From JADJOY01 sp016713535 [NCBI: Deltaproteobacteria bacterium] (lineage in GTDB: Bacteria; JADJOY01): 64,000 nucleotides of DNA. A program made the position numbers and the translations under genes. Where the stretch lies: assembly GCA_016713535.1 (NCBI GenBank), contig JADJOY010000003.1:62001-126000 (forward strand). Reading direction: 5' to 3'. Positions 61,023-64,000 of this stretch are shown here, piece by piece. Below the pieces are notes generated by a model, which ran no database searches, was not told where the DNA came from, and saw only the letters and a program-made list of their open reading frames with translations. Within the stretch, counting starts at the first letter, position 1, and the number at the start of each line of letters is the position of its first letter.

Positions 61023-62506
61023 GGGCGGTCTCCGGACGCCGGACGGCGGGCGCCGCGCCGCGGCTCGGGGGTGGGGATGTCGTCCTCGCCGGCGGCGGGC
61101 GCGTCGCCGACGATCGCGCCGGTGAGGTCCCAGCCCTGCGCATCCTCGATCCGCACCCGCACGAAGTCGCCGGCCACGGCGTCGCCGTCGGTGAGGATCA
61201 CCGAGCCGTCGACCTCGGGTGCCATCGCCTCGCTGCGGCCGATGCCGAGGAGCTCGCTCTCGGGATGCTCGCCCTCGACCAGCACCAGCTGCTCGGTGCC
61301 GATCTCGGCGCGCTGGATCGACTCGGTCGTCGTGGCCTGGTGCGCCATCAGCTCGTCGAGGCGCGAGCGCGCGGTCAGCTCGTCGACGCGCTCGGGCAAG
61401 GTGGCGGCGTGGGTGCCATCCTCGGGCGAGAACGTGAAGGCGCCCACCCACCGGAAGCGGTAGCGGTCGAGCAGCGCCAGCAGTTCGTCGAACTCGCGGC
61501 GGGTCTCGCCGGGGTAGCCCACGATCACGGTGGTGCGCAGCGTGAGGTCACGGACCCGCTCGCGCAGCCGGTCGAGGGTCTCGAGGAGCCCCTTGCGGCC
61601 GTAGGCGCGGCGCATCGAGCGCAGGATCCGCTCGCTCGCGTGCTGCACGGGGATGTCGAGGTAGCGCGCGAACGGCGCGCCCGAATCGAGGAGCTCGATC
61701 ACGGAGTCGCTCACCGCGGTGGGGTAGGCGTAGAGCAGCCGGATCCAGCGCAGTCGCGGCACGGCGCCGAGTGCCTCCATGAGCTGGCCGAGGTCGGGGC
61801 CGTCGCTCGCGCCGCCGCGCAGGTCGCGGCCGTAGGACGTGAGGTCGTGCGCGACGAGCACCAGTTCGCGCACTCCGGACTCGGCGAGAGTCCTCGCCTC
61901 GGCCACCAGGTCGGGGATGCTGCGGCTCGCCTGCGGGCCGCGGATCGCCGGGATGGTGCAGAACGCACAGCTTCGCCCGCAGCCCTCCGCGATCTTCAGG
62001 TACGCGGTGTAAACCGGCGTGGTGCGCAGGCGGGGCGTGGTGGCGGCGGCGTGGAACGCATCCGGTGTGGTGGCGAGCGCGCGCGGCGCGTCCTCTTTCT
62101 GGAGCAGGTCGACGATCTGGTCGATGCCGGCGGGACCGAGGAAGTGGTCGACCTCGGGCATCGTCTTCACGAGGTCGGCGCCGTAGCGCTGCGTGAGGCA
62201 CCCCGCGACCACCAGGCGCTGGATCTTGCCGGCCTCCTTGAGGCGCGCGGCCTCGAGGATGGTGTCGATCGACTCCTCGACCGAGGCCTGCAGGAACGAG
62301 CAGGTGTTGACGATGATGGTGTCGGCGTCCTGGTCGTCGGCGACGACCTCGTAGCCCTTGGCCGCAAGAGTGCCGAGCATCCACTCACCGTCGACGCGGT
62401 TCTTGGCGCAGCCGAGTTGGATGAGGCGGACGCGGTTCGACGCGGGGGGCTCGGCGCAGGTGCGCTTGGTGCGCGCCACGAGGGGCTTCGCTGGTGCTTT
62501 CGGCAT
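61019..62506 (-). CDS. rimO: ribosomal protein uS12 methylthiotransferase
   Basis: A 495-residue RimO. N-terminal MTTase domain with IQLGCAKNRVDGEWML, IVNTCSFLQASVEESIDTIL and VVAGCLTQRYG (three cluster Cys), radical SAM domain with AEGCGRSCAFCTIPAIRGPQ (CxxxCxxC) and VGAFTFSPEDGTHAATL, and a TRAM domain followed by a Pro/Arg-rich tail. It adds a methylthio group to the conserved Asp of ribosomal protein S12. The family's LGCxKNxVD start motif separates it from MiaB. It precedes fabG by ATGA. It is about 50 residues longer than E. coli RimO because of both tails. Confidence 0.92.
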   Translation of the reverse strand: MPKAPAKPLVARTKRTCAEPPASNRVRLIQLGCAKNRVDGEWMLGTLAAKGYEVVADDQDADTIIVNTCSFLQASVEESIDTILEAARLKEAGKIQRLVVAGCLTQRYGADLVKTMPEVDHFLGPAGIDQIVDLLQKEDAPRALATTPDAFHAAATTPRLRTTPVYTAYLKIAEGCGRSCAFCTIPAIRGPQASRSIPDLVAEARTLAESGVRELVLVAHDLTSYGRDLRGGASDGPDLGQLMEALGAVPRLRWIRLLYAYPTAVSDSVIELLDSGAPFARYLDIPVQHASERILRSMRRAYGRKGLLETLDRLRERVRDLTLRTTVIVGYPGETRREFDELLALLDRYRFRWVGAFTFSPEDGTHAATLPERVDELTARSRLDELMAHQATTTESIQRAEIGTEQLVLVEGEHPESELLGIGRSEAMAPEVDGSVILTDGDAVAGDFVRVRIEDAQGWDLTGAIVGDAPAAGEDDIPTPEPRRGARRPASGDRP

Positions 62507-62618
62507 GTCGAGGACAGACGTGGCGCGAGCTGCGGGTGCGCCGGCGAGCCCGCGAACCGTACCACCCGGTCCTCCGCGTCACAAGGAATCGCGGCGCTCC
62601 GCGCGCGCTGTGGCGGGT

Positions 62619-62945
62619 TCAGCCCGCGGGCACGGTCCAGGTGCGGCCGCGGAAGGTGAGGCGCATCGCCGCGCCCTCGTCGTGGACCACCAGGCCCGCG
62701 ATCGGCAGGTCGATCATCCCCTCGAAGTGAAGCGACCCGGCGGCGTACGTGTAGCCGCGTGTCAGCGTACGGCCATCGATCTGGAGCTCCTCGCCGGTGC
62801 CGCAGCACGGGGTTCGGGACGAGAAGACCCGCACCTGCCGGCTGTAGCCGTCGATCGCGTTCACCAGGTCCGCGACCGCGAAGCGCGCGTGGCAGTGGAC
62901 GCAGTGGGTCTCGGCGCGGCCGCCGGGCGAACCGGCCCTCGTCAC
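62619..62945 (-). CDS. hypothetical protein with Cys-rich N-terminus
   Basis: A 108-residue protein not recognised. Its N-terminal half has THCVHCHARFAVADLVNAID and a second pair in SSRTPCCGTGEEL, which look like a zinc-ribbon arrangement (CxxC...CC) rather than a haem site, because no signal peptide is present. The second half is beta-rich: LTRGYTYAAGSLHFEGMIDL and MRLTFRGRTWTVPAG. GTG 62945 overlaps the stop of the upstream beta-propeller gene as GTGA, so it is coupled to it. Function unknown. Confidence 0.6.
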   Translation of the reverse strand: MTRAGSPGGRAETHCVHCHARFAVADLVNAIDGYSRQVRVFSSRTPCCGTGEELQIDGRTLTRGYTYAAGSLHFEGMIDLPIAGLVVHDEGAAMRLTFRGRTWTVPAG

Positions 62946-64000
62946 GGGATCGCCGGGTGGAAGCCGTAGAGGCCGTCGAGGAGGGCCGGAACCACCAGTA
63001 GTCCGCTCCTCGACATCGAGCTGCCGACGGTGGCGGCGTCGTTCGCGGCGATCGGCTCGCGGTCGAGGATCACTCCGCTTCGCGCGTCGACCACGAACAG
63101 CGTGAGGCCGAAGAGGGCGCCCGGCGGCGCGCCGACGATGTAGGCGAGGCCGTTCGCGGTGTGGACCGCGATCGAGCGCGAGCCGAACTCGCTCGACTTC
63201 CAGAGCAGCTCCGCGTGGTCGCCCGCGTCGCGGAGCGCGAGCGCCGCGGCGTCGCGGGCGCCGGTCGGGATGATCGTGCCGTCGGCCGCGGTGCAGAGGC
63301 TGCCGAGCGGCGAGAAGCCCAGGTCGTAGCTCCAGATCACGTCGCCGGTGCGGGCGTCGAGGGCGAGCACATGGTTGGCTGCGTCGTTCACGTAGAGCCG
63401 CTTGCCGTCGCGGGAGATATCGGGACTCGAGGCGCTGCCGCCCTCGAGGGTCGAGTTCTCCCACTCGGGCTCGACGCGCGGGGAGGTACCGCCCACGTAG
63501 CGCATCGCCACCAGCTTGGTGGGCGGCGCGGCCGGGTCGGTGAGCGTGAAGAAGAAGCGCCCCGAGGCGAAGTCGATGCTCGGCGTGTTGGCGGCGTAGC
63601 AGGTGCCGTCGGCCTTGCCGGTGAAGCAGTCGTAGGGGCTCGAGGTGGCGGGGTCGTAGGTCGCGCCGGGGAGCGTGGCGTAGGGCTCCATGGCGAGCGC
63701 GCCGGTCGCGCGATCGACCACGTACAGCCGGCCGATCTGGGTCATGAAGAGGACCCGCCCGTCGGGGGTGAACTGGGAGCTGATCGGGAAGCCCTCGATC
63801 GGCGTCCTCCAGCGTACCGAGCCATCGGCGCGGAAGCTCACCATCGCGCGGTCGTCGCCGTGATAGAGGTTGCCGTCGGCGTCGATCAGCGGCGACGAGG
63901 TGGCGGCGAGCCCGTTCACCTCGCCGCTGCACCAGCGCTCTTCACCGGTGGCGCCGTCGATCGCGAACAGGTAGCAGGCCGGGTCGGTGGAGCCGCCGAG
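62942..64000 (-). CDS. PQQ-like beta-propeller repeat protein (5' end outside the window)
   Basis: The coding frame is open to the window end and reads LGGSTDPACYLFAIDGATGE and then ERWCSGEVNGLAATSSPLID, so the start lies beyond 64000. Blades carry the PQQ-type pattern: GDDRAMVSFRADGSVRWRTP, IGRLYVVDRATGALAME, NHVLALDARTGDVIWSYDLG and TLFVVDARSGVILDREPI. About 350 residues are visible. Such proteins are scaffolds or dehydrogenases that are usually exported; the signal region is not in view. Several Cys (CFTGKADGTCYA) may form disulfides. It is coupled to the Cys-rich gene downstream by GTGA. Confidence 0.8.
   Translation of the reverse strand, partial: LGGSTDPACYLFAIDGATGEERWCSGEVNGLAATSSPLIDADGNLYHGDDRAMVSFRADGSVRWRTPIEGFPISSQFTPDGRVLFMTQIGRLYVVDRATGALAMEPYATLPGATYDPATSSPYDCFTGKADGTCYAANTPSIDFASGRFFFTLTDPAAPPTKLVAMRYVGGTSPRVEPEWENSTLEGGSASSPDISRDGKRLYVNDAANHVLALDARTGDVIWSYDLGFSPLGSLCTAADGTIIPTGARDAAALALRDAGDHAELLWKSSEFGSRSIAVHTANGLAYIVGAPPGALFGLTLFVVDARSGVILDREPIAANDAATVGSSMSRSGLLVVPALLDGLYGFHPAIP

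Noticed and set aside
62619-62945. monohaem cytochrome c because of CVHCH
   Set aside because: No signal peptide and a second Cys pair make a zinc-ribbon-like site more likely.

Overview
The window is very GC-rich (third codon positions almost all G or C) and comes from a Gram-negative bacterium with an outer membrane: it carries LpoB/YcfL, a FadL-type porin, several lipoproteins and a diderm-style cell-envelope gene set. Acyl-CoA dehydrogenases, a split glycine decarboxylase (gcvPA/gcvPB), several ArsA/GET3-like ATPases, PhaR and multihaem cytochromes fit a deltaproteobacteria-like lineage (Myxococcota, Desulfobacterota or Binatota-like). The sequence alone does not fix the phylum. No rRNA, tRNA, CRISPR array, prophage or transposase gene was seen.

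Layout. 0-9.7 kb: two acyl-CoA dehydrogenases, a cytosolic NamZ-like muramidase, a one-domain response regulator, the COG3014-YcfL-LpoB lipoprotein operon, and a MarR-YceI pair with a palindromic operator. 9.7-15 kb: a minus-strand run with a metallo-hydrolase, an unusual 50-residue basic protein, a GT-C-like membrane protein, a PA14 membrane protein and a TlpA thioredoxin. 15-24.5 kb: aminotransferase, secreted metalloprotease, methyltransferases, B12-type radical SAM enzyme, Fe/Mn superoxide dismutase, reductase. 24.6-33 kb: gcvPA-gcvPB-galK (plus strand) facing folD-gcvT-gcvH (minus strand), which together give glycine cleavage and one-carbon transfer. 33-38.5 kb: an anchorless YadA-head-like secreted protein and a conserved maf-yggS-proC-yggT-yggU-fmdB cluster. 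38.5-50.2 kb: thioredoxin-fold protein, rhomboid protease, three ArsA/GET3-like ATPases (one single, one tandem pair), a STAS-ECF sigma-anti-sigma triad, PhaR, an acyltransferase and an orphan ParA.

50.2-57.8 kb is the most interesting block. A sigma-54 activator is followed by tandem palindromes, a good -24/-12 promoter, a 22-codon leader ORF, an octahaem tetrathionate-reductase-family cytochrome, a seven-haem/EF-hand/cytochrome-b fusion, a YeeE transporter split over two genes, and a rhodanese domain (fused to the second YeeE half) that lacks its catalytic cysteine. Nearly all genes overlap by 4-8 bases. I infer a quinone-linked sulfur-oxyanion (tetrathionate/thiosulfate) respiratory and uptake system. 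The rest of the window holds a FadL porin, enoyl-CoA hydratase, FabG, RimO and a PQQ-type beta-propeller cut by the window end.

Two genome-scale features recur. First, a composite GC-hairpin repeat sits in at least six intergenic sites, usually starting within a few bases of a stop codon; in one case it encodes the C-terminus of the superoxide dismutase. Second, five genes, and perhaps a sixth, are interrupted by single-base frameshifts. This looks like assembly or sequencing error more than true decay, so these genes are given over their full span.
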